From positions 166,550-230,549 of the forward strand of contig NZ_LMIK01000001.1 in the NCBI RefSeq assembly GCF_001428685.1: a stretch of 64,000 nt of DNA. The letters run 5' to 3'. Each line of letters opens with the position of its first letter. Position 1 is the first letter of the stretch. The notes beneath the pieces are model-generated. The model worked only from the letters and a program-made list of their open reading frames with translations. It was not told the origin of the DNA and did no database searches. This stretch comes from Lysobacter sp. Root76. GTDB lineage: Bacteria > Pseudomonadota > Gammaproteobacteria > Xanthomonadales > Xanthomonadaceae. The translations under genes were made by a program, and so were the position numbers. Below, one piece after another: positions 8,641-18,065 of this stretch.

Positions 8641-9462
8641 TCAACCCTTGACGCTGCCGACCAACAGGCCCTGCAGGTAGTAGCGCTGCAGCACCAGGAA
8701 CAGCAGCAGCACCGGCAGCACCGTGACCACCGAGCCGGCCATCATCAGCTCGTTGTCCTGCACGTGTTCGCGCGACAGCGACGCCAGCGCGACCGGCAGC
8801 GTCTGCAGGCTGTTGTCGCTGAGCACGATCAGCGGCCACATGAAGTCGTTCCAGGCGCCCAGGAAACTGAAGATCGCCAGCGTCACCAGGATCGGCTTCA
8901 AGGCCGGCAGCACGATCTGGAAGAAGATCCGGAACTCGCCGGCGCCGTCGATGCGCGCGGCCTCCAGCAGTTCGTCGGGAATCGAGCGCGCGTACTGCCG
9001 CACTAGGAAGATCCCGAAGATCCCGGCCATGCCCGGCACCACGGCGCCGGCGTAGGTGTTGATCAGGCCGATCTGCTTGAGCATCAGGAACAGCGGCATC
9101 ATCGTGACCTGGGCCGGGATCACCAGGGCCGCCAGCAGCGCGCGGAACACGCGTTCGCGGCCGGCGAAACGCAGCTTGGCGAAGGCGTAGCCGGCCATGG
9201 TGTTGAGCAGCAGCGCGATCAGCGTGGTCATGGCCGCGATCAGGAAACTGTTGAGCAGGTAGCCGCCCATGCCGATGCGTTCGAACAGCTCGTGGTAGTT
9301 GCCCAGGGTCGGATGCGAGGGCAGCAGCGGCGGCGGAAAGCTCGCCGCCTCGCCGGGTTGCATCAGCGACACCGACAGCATCCACAGCAGCGGCGCCAGG
9401 CTCAGCACCGCCAGGCCGAGCAGGAGGCCGTTGATGATGGCGCGGGCCAGACGCGGGCTCAT
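8641..9462 (-). CDS. Carbohydrate ABC transporter permease (MalG type)
   Basis: 273 residues with about six membrane helices and the cytoplasmic EAA loop EAARIDGAG that docks the ATPase. MalG-family length is 270-300. The ATG at 9462 shares one base with the stop codon of the upstream permease (TGATG), pointing to translational coupling; a GTG at 9465 is an alternative. Together with the 9462-10340 and 10337-11716 products it would import an oligosaccharide. No ATP-binding subunit gene is next to it, so a shared MsmK/UgpC-like ATPase encoded elsewhere is inferred. Confidence 0.93.
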   Translation of the reverse strand: MSPRLARAIINGLLLGLAVLSLAPLLWMLSVSLMQPGEAASFPPPLLPSHPTLGNYHELFERIGMGGYLLNSFLIAAMTTLIALLLNTMAGYAFAKLRFAGRERVFRALLAALVIPAQVTMMPLFLMLKQIGLINTYAGAVVPGMAGIFGIFLVRQYARSIPDELLEAARIDGAGEFRIFFQIVLPALKPILVTLAIFSFLGAWNDFMWPLIVLSDNSLQTLPVALASLSREHVQDNELMMAGSVVTVLPVLLLFLVLQRYYLQGLLVGSVKG

Positions 9463-10340
9463 CACTCCACCCCCTTGCGGCGCGCGAACCAGAGCAGGCC
9501 GCTGGTGACCGCGGTCATCAGCACGAACAGCAGGAACGCGACCGCCGAGGCGTTACCCAGGTTCCACCATTTGAAGCCTTCTTCGTACATCAGGTACAGC
9601 ACGCTGACCGTGCTCTGCAGCGGCCCGCCCTGGGTGATCACATAGGGTTCGGCGAACAGCTGGAAATAACCGGCCAGGGTCAGGATGCCGACCAGCACCA
9701 GCACCGGCCCCAGCATCGGCAAGGTCACGTGGCGGAACTGGCGCCAGGGCGATGCGCCGTCGATGCGCGCGGCTTCGTACAAGTCCTCGGGAATGGCCTG
9801 CAGACCGGCGAGGAAGATGATCATGTTGTAGCCGAAATTCTTCCACACCGCGAACAGGATGATGGTCGGCATCGCCCAGGTCGGATCGCCCAGCCAGTCG
9901 ACCGGATCGATGCCCAACCCCGACAGTGCCCAGTTCACCAGGCCGTAGCGGGTATGGAACAGATAGCGCCAGATCACCGCCACCGCGACCACCGTGGTCA
10001 CCACCGGCGCGAAGTACGCGGTGCGGAAGAACGGCTTGAGGTAGCCGAGTTTGGAATGCAGCAGCAGCGCCGCGCCCAGCGACACCGCGATCGACAAGGG
10101 CACGCCGACCACGACGAAATACAAGGTGTTGCCGAGCGCGCGCCAGAACAGCGGGTTCTGCAGCAGGTTCAGATAGTTGTCGAGACCGACGAAGCGCAGA
10201 TTGCCGATGTCGGCCAGCGCATAGATGTCGAAATCGGTCAGGCTGAGCGCGAGCGCGGCCAGCACCGGCAGGCCGAAGAACAGGCCGATCACGGTCAGCG
10301 CGGGGCCGGCGAACACCCAGCCGGCGGTCGAGGCCTTCAT
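9462..10340 (-). CDS. Carbohydrate ABC transporter permease (MalF type)
   Basis: 292 residues starting MKASTAGWVFAGPAL, with six predicted membrane helices and the EAA loop EAARIDGAS. The ATG at 10340 overlaps the stop of the binding-protein gene by four bases (ATGA), so the upstream in-frame extension to 10508 is rejected. It forms the inner-membrane channel with the MalG-type partner. Unlike E. coli MalF it has no long periplasmic P2 loop, which is usual for this subgroup. Confidence 0.93.
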   Translation of the reverse strand: MKASTAGWVFAGPALTVIGLFFGLPVLAALALSLTDFDIYALADIGNLRFVGLDNYLNLLQNPLFWRALGNTLYFVVVGVPLSIAVSLGAALLLHSKLGYLKPFFRTAYFAPVVTTVVAVAVIWRYLFHTRYGLVNWALSGLGIDPVDWLGDPTWAMPTIILFAVWKNFGYNMIIFLAGLQAIPEDLYEAARIDGASPWRQFRHVTLPMLGPVLVLVGILTLAGYFQLFAEPYVITQGGPLQSTVSVLYLMYEEGFKWWNLGNASAVAFLLFVLMTAVTSGLLWFARRKGVE

Positions 10341-11716
10341 CGCCCTGCCCCCGCCTGCGCCGCGGCCTGGTGATCGAGCATCCAGCGCCGCTTTTCGAGG
10401 ATCAGGTCGGTGCGGCGGTCGAGTTCGGCCGCGGCCTCGTCCACGCTGAGGCGACGGTTCGCGAGCAGCTCGCCGACCAGCTTGATCTCCATGGCGATGC
10501 GCTCCCATTCCGGCACCTTCGGCGTCGGCCGCGCGCGTTCGAGCTGGTCGCGGTAGGCGCGCGCATAGGGATCGTCGGTCAGGGCCGGCGCGTTCCAGGC
10601 GCTGCGGCGCGGCGGCAGGTTGCCGGTCAGGCCGTGGAAGCGGATCTGGGTGTCGGTCCGCGACAGGTATTCGACCAGCTTCCAGGCCGCGTCCTGGCGC
10701 TTGGAGCCGCGGAACACCACGAAGCTGGCGCCGCCGGCGACCGAGGCGCCGGGGCCGTGCTCGCCGGGCAGCGGCATGGTCATCCAGTCGCCCTGGACGT
10801 CGGCCGGCAGGCGCTTGCGGAACTCGGCGATGTTCCAGGGGCCGTTGACGTAGTAGCTGAAGTAGCCGCGTCCGAACTCGTTCCAGACGTTGGCGACCTG
10901 GGTGTTGCTCAGCAGCGGCGCCCAGCGCTTATCGAACATTTCGCGATAGAAGCCCAGCGCGCGCTTGAAGCCCGGGCTGCGGAAATTGCCGTAGCGGCCG
11001 TCCTCGCGCAGCAGCGGATCGGGCGACTGGATGCCCAGGTTGAGCAGCGGCTCGGGCTCGTTGAGCGGCAGCAGGATCGCGTAGCGCTCCGGCCCGACTT
11101 CCTGCTTGATCGCGGCCATCGCCTGGCGCCACTGGTCCCAGGTTTGCGGCGGGGTCTTGATTCCGGCGCGCTCGGCGATGTCGCGCCGATAGAACGGGAT
11201 CCGCGTCTCCACGTACCAGGGAACCGCGTAGGTTTTGGCGCCGATCACGCCGCTGTCCCAGGCGCCGGGGAAGTAGTCCTGCACGGACAGCGACGGCGTC
11301 GCCGCGATCCGCGCGTCCAAGGGCTGCAGGGCGTTGAGCAGCGCGAACTCGGGAATCCAGGTGTTGCCGATCGCGCAGACGTCGGGCAGCGAGTCGCCGG
11401 CGAACGCGGTCAGCAGCTTCTCGTGCGCGGAGATGATCGGCAGCTGCTGGATTTCGACGCGGATGCCGGGGTTGAGGCGTTCGAACTCCGGGATCAGCTG
11501 GGCGACGACTTCGCCTTCGTAGCCCATCGCCCAGAAGCGCACCACCTCGCGCCCGTCGCCCTGGCGCGTGCATGCGGCGGCGAGCATGCAGGCCAGCAGC
11601 ACGCACAGCCAGGCGATGCCCGCTCGCAGGCGTCGCGCGCGCGCGGGTCTCGCGTGCGGGGGTTTCGCACGCGCGCATGTGCTGCGATCCGGCGATGTGG
11701 GGGACGGGCGCATCAT
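10337..11716 (-). CDS. Sugar ABC transporter substrate-binding lipoprotein
   Basis: 459 residues. An arginine-rich n-region, a hydrophobic stretch (GIAWLCVLLACMLAAAC) and a lipobox Cys indicate a lipoprotein tethered to the membrane. The rest is a family-1 solute-binding protein of the MalE/UgpB type: VVRFWAMGYEGEVV, FERLNPGIRVEI and a hinge with SKRQDAAWKLVEYLS. Two adjacent ATGs (11716, 11713) could start it; the gene begins seven bases after the preceding stop, so both genes are probably on one mRNA. The ligand is unknown, presumably a product of the GH144-like or the large glycosidase. Confidence 0.92.
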   Translation of the reverse strand: MMRPSPTSPDRSTCARAKPPHARPARARRLRAGIAWLCVLLACMLAAACTRQGDGREVVRFWAMGYEGEVVAQLIPEFERLNPGIRVEIQQLPIISAHEKLLTAFAGDSLPDVCAIGNTWIPEFALLNALQPLDARIAATPSLSVQDYFPGAWDSGVIGAKTYAVPWYVETRIPFYRRDIAERAGIKTPPQTWDQWRQAMAAIKQEVGPERYAILLPLNEPEPLLNLGIQSPDPLLREDGRYGNFRSPGFKRALGFYREMFDKRWAPLLSNTQVANVWNEFGRGYFSYYVNGPWNIAEFRKRLPADVQGDWMTMPLPGEHGPGASVAGGASFVVFRGSKRQDAAWKLVEYLSRTDTQIRFHGLTGNLPPRRSAWNAPALTDDPYARAYRDQLERARPTPKVPEWERIAMEIKLVGELLANRRLSVDEAAAELDRRTDLILEKRRWMLDHQAAAQAGAGR

Positions 11717-11723
11717 CGCCAGC

Positions 11724-13370
11724 TTAGTCCGGCTGCTGCTTGGGCGCCTGGGCCTCGTTGGCGCGGCCCGCGCGCGATTCCGCCTCGCCCAGCGCACGCG
11801 CGGTCGCGGCGGCCTTCTCGGCCTGGGTCTGCGGCTTGGCCGCGGTCGCGGGCAGCGCTTCCTTGCCGTCGGCCTGCGCCTTCGGCGGCTCCAGCCATCC
11901 GCCCTTGAAGCCCGCGCGTTCCAGGCCGGAGCGGATGTAGGGATTGCGCTTCATCACGTTCCAGACGAAGTCGTTGCGGTAGTTGGCGATCATCGCCAGG
12001 ATCGGACCCTGATCGATGCCGATGTAATCGCTGGCCACCCAGCCCTCGTTCGGCACCACGCGCCCGGTCTTGAGCGGGATGTCGTACTTGAAGCTGGGAT
12101 TGAACGAGTCCAGGAAACCGTAGCTGGAGTACAGGTACTCGCCGTAGCGCTCGTGCATGGCCACGGTGCTGGGGATCACGATCTCCGGCGCGAACGGCAG
12201 CGAGGCGATCGCCGCGGTCGGGGCGATGGTGCCGTCGTCGAAGTTCTCGCGCAGGCCGGCGCCGCGCGCCGAGTAGTGGCGGAACTGGCGCTGCTCGCCG
12301 CGGTATTCCTGCAAGGTCTGCTGCGGTCCGTCGCTGGCGGTCAGGCCCCAGACCTCCGGGCCGTAATCCTCCCACTTCATCGGGTTGGCGATGGCGTAGG
12401 CGCGCTGGGCGTAGGCGGCGCGGCGGCTATTCTCGAAATAATCGATGCCGCGCTCGCGCATGTACTCGTCCTGGATGCCGCGGAAATCGATCCAGACGTG
12501 GCTGTACTGGTGGCCGAACAGCGGGCCGAAAGCGAGGAACTCTTCGCCCTGATAGACGCCCCAGACGTCGTTGTAGGTGCGCGACCACACGGTCCACGCA
12601 TCCGGGCTGACCGGATGACTGGGCGAACCCAGCGCCAGCACGTACAGCAGCATGGCCTCGTTGTAGCCGGTCCAGTCGTGCTTGATGAAGCCGCTTTCGG
12701 GGAACCAGCCCATCGACACCAGCGGCTTGTTCTTCTGCAGCCAGGTCCAATCGACGCGGCGGTAGAGCGTGTCGGCGATCTCGCGGATCTCCTTCTCGCG
12801 CGGCTCGTCGCGGTCGTAGTAGGACTGCGCGAACAGCACGCCCATCATCAGCAGCGCGGTGTCCACGCTCGACAGCTCGACCCAGCTGTCATAGCGCTCG
12901 CCCTTCTGCATGTCGAGGAAGTGATAGTAGAAGCCGTTGTAGGTGCCCTTGCCGGTGCGCTGCGGCCCCGCGGGCATGTCGCGGAAGAACTTCAGCGTCA
13001 GCAGCGTGCGGTCGACCGCCTGGCTGCGGCTGACCCAGCCGTTCTCGACCCCGATCGGATACGAGGTCAGCGCATAGCCCACCGAGGCGATGCTGGCGAA
13101 CGGACGCGAGGGATAGCGATCGGGAGTGAGCCCGTTGCGCTCGTTGGTGGTATCCCAGAAGAACTGGAAGGTGCGCTTTTCGATGTCGCGGAACAGCGGC
13201 GGCAGTTCCATCTTGGTCGCCTTGAGCGGCTCGACCTCGATATCGCCGGTGGACGCGACCGGATAGGTTTGCGACGAAGGTTGGTTGCGCTGGCAACCCG
13301 CGAAAAAGGTCAGCGACGCCACCAGCAGCATCGTGATCAGGAAACGCGGAGCGGAAGCGGCTGACGGCAT
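11724..13370 (-). CDS. GH144-like glucoamylase-family lipoprotein
   Basis: 548 residues. A signal ending TFFAGC gives a lipoprotein. The body is the PF10091 'glucoamylase' type (alpha/alpha-barrel) that includes the GH144 endo-beta-1,2-glucanases: DIEKRTFQFFWDTTNERNG near residue 65, FGHQYSHVWIDFRGIQDEY near 280 and VASDYIGIDQGPILAMIANY near 450. The last 50 residues are an Ala/Lys/Gln-rich tail of low complexity. It lies between the TonB receptor and the ABC importer genes. Inference: it cleaves an imported glucan in the periplasm or at the outer membrane. Beta-1,2-glucan is a reasonable guess from the family, not proven. Confidence 0.85.
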   Translation of the reverse strand: MPSAASAPRFLITMLLVASLTFFAGCQRNQPSSQTYPVASTGDIEVEPLKATKMELPPLFRDIEKRTFQFFWDTTNERNGLTPDRYPSRPFASIASVGYALTSYPIGVENGWVSRSQAVDRTLLTLKFFRDMPAGPQRTGKGTYNGFYYHFLDMQKGERYDSWVELSSVDTALLMMGVLFAQSYYDRDEPREKEIREIADTLYRRVDWTWLQKNKPLVSMGWFPESGFIKHDWTGYNEAMLLYVLALGSPSHPVSPDAWTVWSRTYNDVWGVYQGEEFLAFGPLFGHQYSHVWIDFRGIQDEYMRERGIDYFENSRRAAYAQRAYAIANPMKWEDYGPEVWGLTASDGPQQTLQEYRGEQRQFRHYSARGAGLRENFDDGTIAPTAAIASLPFAPEIVIPSTVAMHERYGEYLYSSYGFLDSFNPSFKYDIPLKTGRVVPNEGWVASDYIGIDQGPILAMIANYRNDFVWNVMKRNPYIRSGLERAGFKGGWLEPPKAQADGKEALPATAAKPQTQAEKAAATARALGEAESRAGRANEAQAPKQQPD

Positions 13371-13443
13371 GAAACGATGGCCTGTGTTGACGGGGCGACC
13401 GAAACGCGGCCGCGAATGGGGGTGTGGGGGTCGAGCTACGCTT

Positions 13444-13473
13444 CGCCTGCCGCCCGGTGAGGGGCGGCAGGCG
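13444..13473 (-). terminator. GC-rich hairpin after the TonB receptor gene
   Basis: Perfect 12-bp arms CGCCTGCCGCCC / GGGCGGCAGGCG sit 9-38 bases beyond the receptor stop codon. No T-tract follows, so it is more likely an attenuating or mRNA-stabilising hairpin than a full intrinsic terminator. Confidence 0.5.
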
Positions 13474-13481
13474 GGCGGGTG

Positions 13482-16400
13482 TTACCAGCTGATGCCGAAG
13501 GAGAGCTTGAAGGTACGTGTGGGCAGAATGATGTCGTCGTTGTGGTTGCCGTAGTTCGGATTCTCTACGCCATTGACACCACGGAAGGTCTCGAAGGTAT
13601 TCCAGTTGCGATGATTCGTGACGTTGATGATGTCGCCACGCACGCGCATTTTCAGATCGGTACCGGTGTCCCACTCCTTCTGAACGGCCAAGTCCCATTG
13701 GAAGAACTTGGCGTCGTCGAAATACCCGGCATCGAAAGTGCCGTGGGCGCAACCGTCCTGCCCCGGATTGGTCGGCGCCAGGCAGTTCAGCACGTCCTTG
13801 GCCACCGCGCTGGTAACGACGACCTTCGTCGAGAACGTCATGCCCCAGCGCCCGTAGATACCGGTACCGACGAAGCGATGCTTGGCAATGCCGATCGAAG
13901 GCACCCAAGGCGCATCGTTGAGGTTCGGATAGTCGAATACGTAGTGCTCATCCGAATTGGCCGCGTTGCTCCGGTTCTCTTCCGAGTCCGTATAGGTGTA
14001 TGCAAGCGTGACACCCCAAGGCGACTCGGCCGTGTACGGCTTCTCGGCCGACAGCAGCAACTGGTTCAAACGCGTCTCGACGCCGTTATCCGCCTTGATC
14101 AGCGAACCGAAGCCCGGGATCGGCTGCCCGAACGGCGCACCACCGAAAGTTCTGCCGGGACCGTAGAAAGTGCCGTCGGGATAACGATTGCCCAGCGAGA
14201 ATATGATGCCGTCGTGGCTACGGATGTGAACCACCGAAACCGAGGTATTCCAGTCCTGATTGAATACGGCGATCGTATTGCGCATGCCGAGGCTGAACTG
14301 ATCGGAGTACGGCACCTTGATGTCGTTGTTGATCAGATTGATCTCAGAACCAAGGTTCGGATTGGCCGCCACCAGTGCGTACAGCTCCTGCGGGTTATAG
14401 AACTTCGGGTCCCAGGCGAAACAAGTGGTGTTGTTGACCGCACAGGGGTTGCCCGGCGTATTGAACAGGATCGTGTACGACGGGAACGTGCTCTTGGACT
14501 GCTCCAGAGCGATGTAGTCGAACAGATTGCGGTCGTAGGCGCGGCCGGCACCACCGAAGATCACATGTCGCTGATCGGCGAAAAGATCGTAGGAGAAGCC
14601 CAGGCGCGGCTGCCAGGCATCCTTGAATGCCTTGCGATTGCGCCCATTGCTGATGTAGTCCTCGATATCGTAGTCGACGTTGGCGTTATGGATGTTCGAC
14701 CACGAACGCAGTGCGGTTACTAGGTTGGCCGGAGTCACATAGTCCTCGTAGCCTGGCGTGACTTCGTAGTCGTAGCGCAGACCCAGGTTCAGGGCCAGCT
14801 TCTCGTTGACCTCCCAGTCGTCCTGGAAATAGATGCCGTACTGCTTGTTGGTCGATTCGATATTACGATCGCTTATACCCGGCAGCGGCGCGCCGAAGCG
14901 CACCTGGTAGGGCTGAAACGCCGCCAGAGAGTTGCGTCCGGCGTCGATGTTGGCCGGAAGATTGATCGAGTACTGCGGGTTGTACGGCTGCTGCTCGAAG
15001 GAGTTGATCTCGATGGACTTGTACTTGAAGCCCATCTTCATCGTGTGGCCTTCGATGCCACTGAAGGTGAGATCGTCCTGGAAGCCCCAGCCTTTCTGGC
15101 CTTTATCCTGATAATCCTGGCCACCGCCCACATTCAGGACGGTTCCGCGATTGGTGTTCTGAATGATGAAGCCTGGGGCAAGCGTGATCGCACGCGGATT
15201 GAACGCTTCGTCCTCGTACGTGAGATGCGCATCGTTGAGCCAGTTGGTGCTGCTCCACTGATAGCGCAGGTCGTAGCGCGTGCTTTCGTTGTTGTTGGTC
15301 TTGCCGTAAGTCTCGGTATTGCGGTCGCCAATGTCCTTGATTTCGCTCTCATCGCGCTTCTTGACCGAGAGCTCGATCAAGTGCGCATCGCCCGGCTGCC
15401 AGGTCAGCTTTCCGAACCACAGATCCTCATCGAAGGGAATCGAGGTCGGGCCGACAAGCCCCGCCAGATCCGGCGTCAACGAATAACCCGGATTAAGCGA
15501 ACCTGCGCTGATCGTGCGTGGCACTTCGAACTCTTTAGCCTCGTACGTGGCGAAGAAGAACAGGCGATCCTGGATGAGAGGGCCGCCGAACGCCGCACCG
15601 TACTGCGTATAGCCCGACGGCGATTTGCTTTGGCCCGGACGCTCTTCCGCCGGAGTCGGCGCGCGCCAGCTCGGCGTGTTGTAACGGTCCCAGAAAAAGT
15701 CGCCATGGAACTCGTTGGTGCCCGACTTGGTGACGGCCGTGATCGCCGCGCTGCTGATCTGGTCGTACTCGGCCTTGTAGTTGGACGTGATGACCTTGTA
15801 TTCGCCGATAGCCAATTGCGGGAACGGGTTGCCTTGACTGCCGTCCTGCCCGCCGATGCCGCCTTTGAGCACGTAGTTCTTCTGGCCGACGCCGTCGATG
15901 AAGACGTTGATGCCATTTGCGCTCTGAGCGCCGCTACGCAGTTGGCTAGTGCCGTCGGACTTGGTCTCGAAGATCATGCCCGGCACGATGTCCGCGAACG
16001 CCAGGAAGTTTCGCGAGGTCTGCGGCAGCGCTTCGATCTGACGCTGAGTGATGTAAGTGGCGACTTCCGAGGTCTTGGTTTCGAACACCGGCGCGGCCGT
16101 CACGGTGACCGTATCGATATTCGTCGCGTCCGGTGCCGGTGCGGACTCGGCGACGCCGCCCGTGGACAGGTTGAGCGTTGCGGTCTGACCCACCTGCACG
16201 GTGATGGTCTTGGAGCTGGTCTGGCCGCCCGCAGTGACGTCCAGACGGTAGGTGCCGGGTGGCAAGCCCGCCACCGCGTAACCACCGTTGGCGGTCGAAC
16301 TCACGGAACGTTTGAGTCCGGTGGCCACATTGGTCGCGGTCACCTGGGCATCCGTCGCCGGCGCCGAATCCACGGTCACCTGACCACGAATGGTGGCGGC

Positions 16401-16508
16401 GGTGGATTGGGCGAAGGCGGCGGGGGCGGCCATCGCCAGGCAACTGGCCAGGGCGCAGGCTAACAATCTCGGCGTGGGCCGACGGGTGGATCGGTAATAC
16501 GGCTTCAT
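13482..16508 (-). CDS. TonB-dependent outer-membrane receptor (Oar-like)
   Basis: 1008 residues. The signal peptide ends APAAFAQ. A carboxypeptidase-regulatory-like beta-sandwich (about 38-120, IRGQVTVDSAPATDAQVTA) is followed by a plug (LPQTSRNFLAFADIVPGM... DGVGQKNYVLKGG, about 160-260) and a beta-barrel ending in ...FKLSFGISW with a terminal aromatic residue. This is the Oar/SusC-like layout typical of Xanthomonadaceae receptors that take up large glycans. A LacI-type site is 38-51 bases upstream of the ATG, and GGAGAGAGGGAAAG gives a good ribosome site. It probably feeds the sugar locus downstream. Codon and base use are more AT-rich than the neighbours, suggesting a different history. 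Confidence 0.92.
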   Translation of the reverse strand: MKPYYRSTRRPTPRLLACALASCLAMAAPAAFAQSTAATIRGQVTVDSAPATDAQVTATNVATGLKRSVSSTANGGYAVAGLPPGTYRLDVTAGGQTSSKTITVQVGQTATLNLSTGGVAESAPAPDATNIDTVTVTAAPVFETKTSEVATYITQRQIEALPQTSRNFLAFADIVPGMIFETKSDGTSQLRSGAQSANGINVFIDGVGQKNYVLKGGIGGQDGSQGNPFPQLAIGEYKVITSNYKAEYDQISSAAITAVTKSGTNEFHGDFFWDRYNTPSWRAPTPAEERPGQSKSPSGYTQYGAAFGGPLIQDRLFFFATYEAKEFEVPRTISAGSLNPGYSLTPDLAGLVGPTSIPFDEDLWFGKLTWQPGDAHLIELSVKKRDESEIKDIGDRNTETYGKTNNNESTRYDLRYQWSSTNWLNDAHLTYEDEAFNPRAITLAPGFIIQNTNRGTVLNVGGGQDYQDKGQKGWGFQDDLTFSGIEGHTMKMGFKYKSIEINSFEQQPYNPQYSINLPANIDAGRNSLAAFQPYQVRFGAPLPGISDRNIESTNKQYGIYFQDDWEVNEKLALNLGLRYDYEVTPGYEDYVTPANLVTALRSWSNIHNANVDYDIEDYISNGRNRKAFKDAWQPRLGFSYDLFADQRHVIFGGAGRAYDRNLFDYIALEQSKSTFPSYTILFNTPGNPCAVNNTTCFAWDPKFYNPQELYALVAANPNLGSEINLINNDIKVPYSDQFSLGMRNTIAVFNQDWNTSVSVVHIRSHDGIIFSLGNRYPDGTFYGPGRTFGGAPFGQPIPGFGSLIKADNGVETRLNQLLLSAEKPYTAESPWGVTLAYTYTDSEENRSNAANSDEHYVFDYPNLNDAPWVPSIGIAKHRFVGTGIYGRWGMTFSTKVVVTSAVAKDVLNCLAPTNPGQDGCAHGTFDAGYFDDAKFFQWDLAVQKEWDTGTDLKMRVRGDIINVTNHRNWNTFETFRGVNGVENPNYGNHNDDIILPTRTFKLSFGISW

Positions 16509-16545
16509 ATGCTTTCCCTCTCTCCAAGAAGCATTCGAGCTGAGT

Positions 16546-16559
16546 TGTAAACGGTTACA
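16546..16559. promoter_or_regulatory. LacI-type operator before the TonB receptor
   Basis: TGTAAACGGTTACA is a near-perfect 14-bp palindrome (TGTAAnCGnTTACA). It is placed 38 bases upstream of the receptor ATG, next to the lacI stop. It resembles the second site at 17650 and is the likely binding site of the adjacent LacI protein. Confidence 0.65.
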
Positions 16560-16580
16560 TCGATGGGCAAAAAAAGGCGA

Positions 16581-17609
16581 TCACGCGCTTCCGCTGCGCT
16601 TGGCTTCCGCGGGCACGCTGGAGGCGCGCACGATCAGTTCCGGACTGAGGGCTTCGCGGCCCTCGCCGGGTAAGGCTTCGCCGGCGACCTGGGTCAACAG
16701 CAGGCGCGCGGCGCGCGCGCCCAGTTCGGCGATGTTGACCCGCATGGTGGTCAAGGTCGGGTGCACGTACCGGGCCAGCGGGATGTCGTCGAAGCCGGCC
16801 AGGGCGATATCGCGCGGCACCTCCACGCCGCCCTGGGCGAACACGAACAGGCAACCCAGAGCCATCATGTCGTTGGCGGCGAACACCGCGTCCGGGCGTT
16901 GCTTGGACGCCAGCAACGTCAGCCCGGCCTGATGCCCGGAGGCTTCGTCGAAATCGCCCGGCAGCACCCATTCTTCGGCGTCGGGCAGCAGGCGATGCAG
17001 CGCGTCGCGATAGCCGCGCAGGCGCTCGTGGGCGTCGAAGTTGTCGCTGGGGCCGGCGATGAAGGCGATGCGGCGATGCCCGGCGGCGACAAGGTGCTCG
17101 ACCATCGCGACCGCGCCGCCGTAGTTGTCCACGCCCAGCGACAGCACGCCGGCGGTCGCGTGTTGGGTGTTGATCAGCACCGTCGGCAGGGTCGGTGCGA
17201 GTTCCTCGGCCAAGGGGCCGGGCGTGGCCACGAACGGCGACATCACCAGCAGACCGTCGACGCGGCCGCGCATGGCGCGCAGCGCGGCGCCCTGCTCTTC
17301 CGGATGGCCGTGGTAGCTGGAGACCAGCAGGTGCAGACGGTGCTCGCGCGCGACCTGATCGATGCCGCGCACCAGTTCGGAGAAGAATTCGCCGTGCAGG
17401 TCCGGCAGCACCACGCCCAGAGTCTGGGTGCGGCGGCTGCTGAGGCTGCGGGCGGCGGCGTGCGGGGTGTAGCGCAGTTCGTTGGCGGCGGCGAGCACGC
17501 GGCGACGCACTTCCTCGGCCACGTTGCCGTGTCCGTTCAGAGCCCGCGATACGGTGGCCACCGATACCTGGGCCACTCTCGCTACATCTTTGATGGTTAC
17601 GCTGGTCAC
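16581..17609 (-). CDS. LacI-family transcriptional repressor
   Basis: 342 residues. The N-terminal helix-turn-helix and hinge helix are clear (VTIKDVARVAQVSVATVSRA, then RRVLAAANELRYTPHAAARS), followed by a periplasmic-binding-protein-like sensor domain from about residue 60. Family length is 330-345. The gene lies directly upstream of the TonB receptor and reads in the same direction, a layout seen for Xanthomonas carbohydrate-utilisation loci in which the repressor responds to an imported sugar. Candidate operators lie before both lacI and the receptor, suggesting autoregulation. Confidence 0.93.
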   Translation of the reverse strand: MTSVTIKDVARVAQVSVATVSRALNGHGNVAEEVRRRVLAAANELRYTPHAAARSLSSRRTQTLGVVLPDLHGEFFSELVRGIDQVAREHRLHLLVSSYHGHPEEQGAALRAMRGRVDGLLVMSPFVATPGPLAEELAPTLPTVLINTQHATAGVLSLGVDNYGGAVAMVEHLVAAGHRRIAFIAGPSDNFDAHERLRGYRDALHRLLPDAEEWVLPGDFDEASGHQAGLTLLASKQRPDAVFAANDMMALGCLFVFAQGGVEVPRDIALAGFDDIPLARYVHPTLTTMRVNIAELGARAARLLLTQVAGEALPGEGREALSPELIVRASSVPAEAKRSGSA

Positions 17610-17649
17610 GCCCTAGACCGCCCCTCCGCGGTTGGGATGCGGGGCCGAC

Positions 17650-17663
17650 TGTAAACGTTTTCA
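17650..17663. promoter_or_regulatory. LacI-type operator before lacI
   Basis: TGTAAACGTTTTCA matches the TGTAAACG half of the 16546 site and lies 41 bases upstream of the lacI start codon, in a locally AT-rich stretch. Confidence 0.5.
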
Positions 17664-17771
17664 AACGCAAGTGTAAAGTTCGCGTTATCGAAACCGGGTC
17701 GCGCTGCAAATCCTTGCTTACGCAGGGGATTTCGCTCGCGCCGCATGCTGCACTGCGGCATCACGCGGCGC

Positions 17772-18065
17772 TCAACCGCCCTCGCCCGGCGCCCTGGCCT
17801 TGATCGCCAGCGCATGGATATCCGTCGTCATCATTTCCCCCAGCGCGGCGTACACCGCGCGATGGCGGGCGATCGGGTTCAGGCCGACGAAGGCGGCGCT
17901 GACCACGTCGACGTTGTAATGGCCGCGGCCGTCCTGGGCGCCGGCGTGGCCGGCGTGGCGGTGGCTGTCGTCTTCGACGGTCAGCGATTGCGGGGCCAGC
18001 GCGGCTTCGAGCGCGGCGCGGATCGCGGCGACGCGCTGTTCGCGCGGCAGCGGGCCGGCGCTCAC
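17772..18065 (-). CDS. bolA: BolA-family protein
   Basis: 97 residues from a GTG start at 18065 that overlaps the yciI stop codon (GTGA). The frame extends further upstream but without similarity. Family features are [18 protein letters not shown], a conserved HAGHA stretch, the [18 protein letters not shown] helix and the C-terminal [12 protein letters not shown], which carries the conserved His. BolA proteins bind monothiol glutaredoxins through a [2Fe-2S] cluster and act in iron-sulfur handling and stress morphology. Coupling with yciI is common in gamma-proteobacteria. Confidence 0.9.
   Translation of the reverse strand: MSAGPLPREQRVAAIRAALEAALAPQSLTVEDDSHRHAGHAGAQDGRGHYNVDVVSAAFVGLNPIARHRAVYAALGEMMTTDIHALAIKARAPGEGG

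Noticed and set aside
6185-8680. 831-codon plus-strand frame
   Set aside because: Antisense shadow of the glycosidase gene, caused by high GC at third positions.
10341-10508. N-terminal extension of the MalF-type permease
   Set aside because: The ATG at 10340 overlaps the stop of the binding-protein gene, and the extension runs inside that gene.
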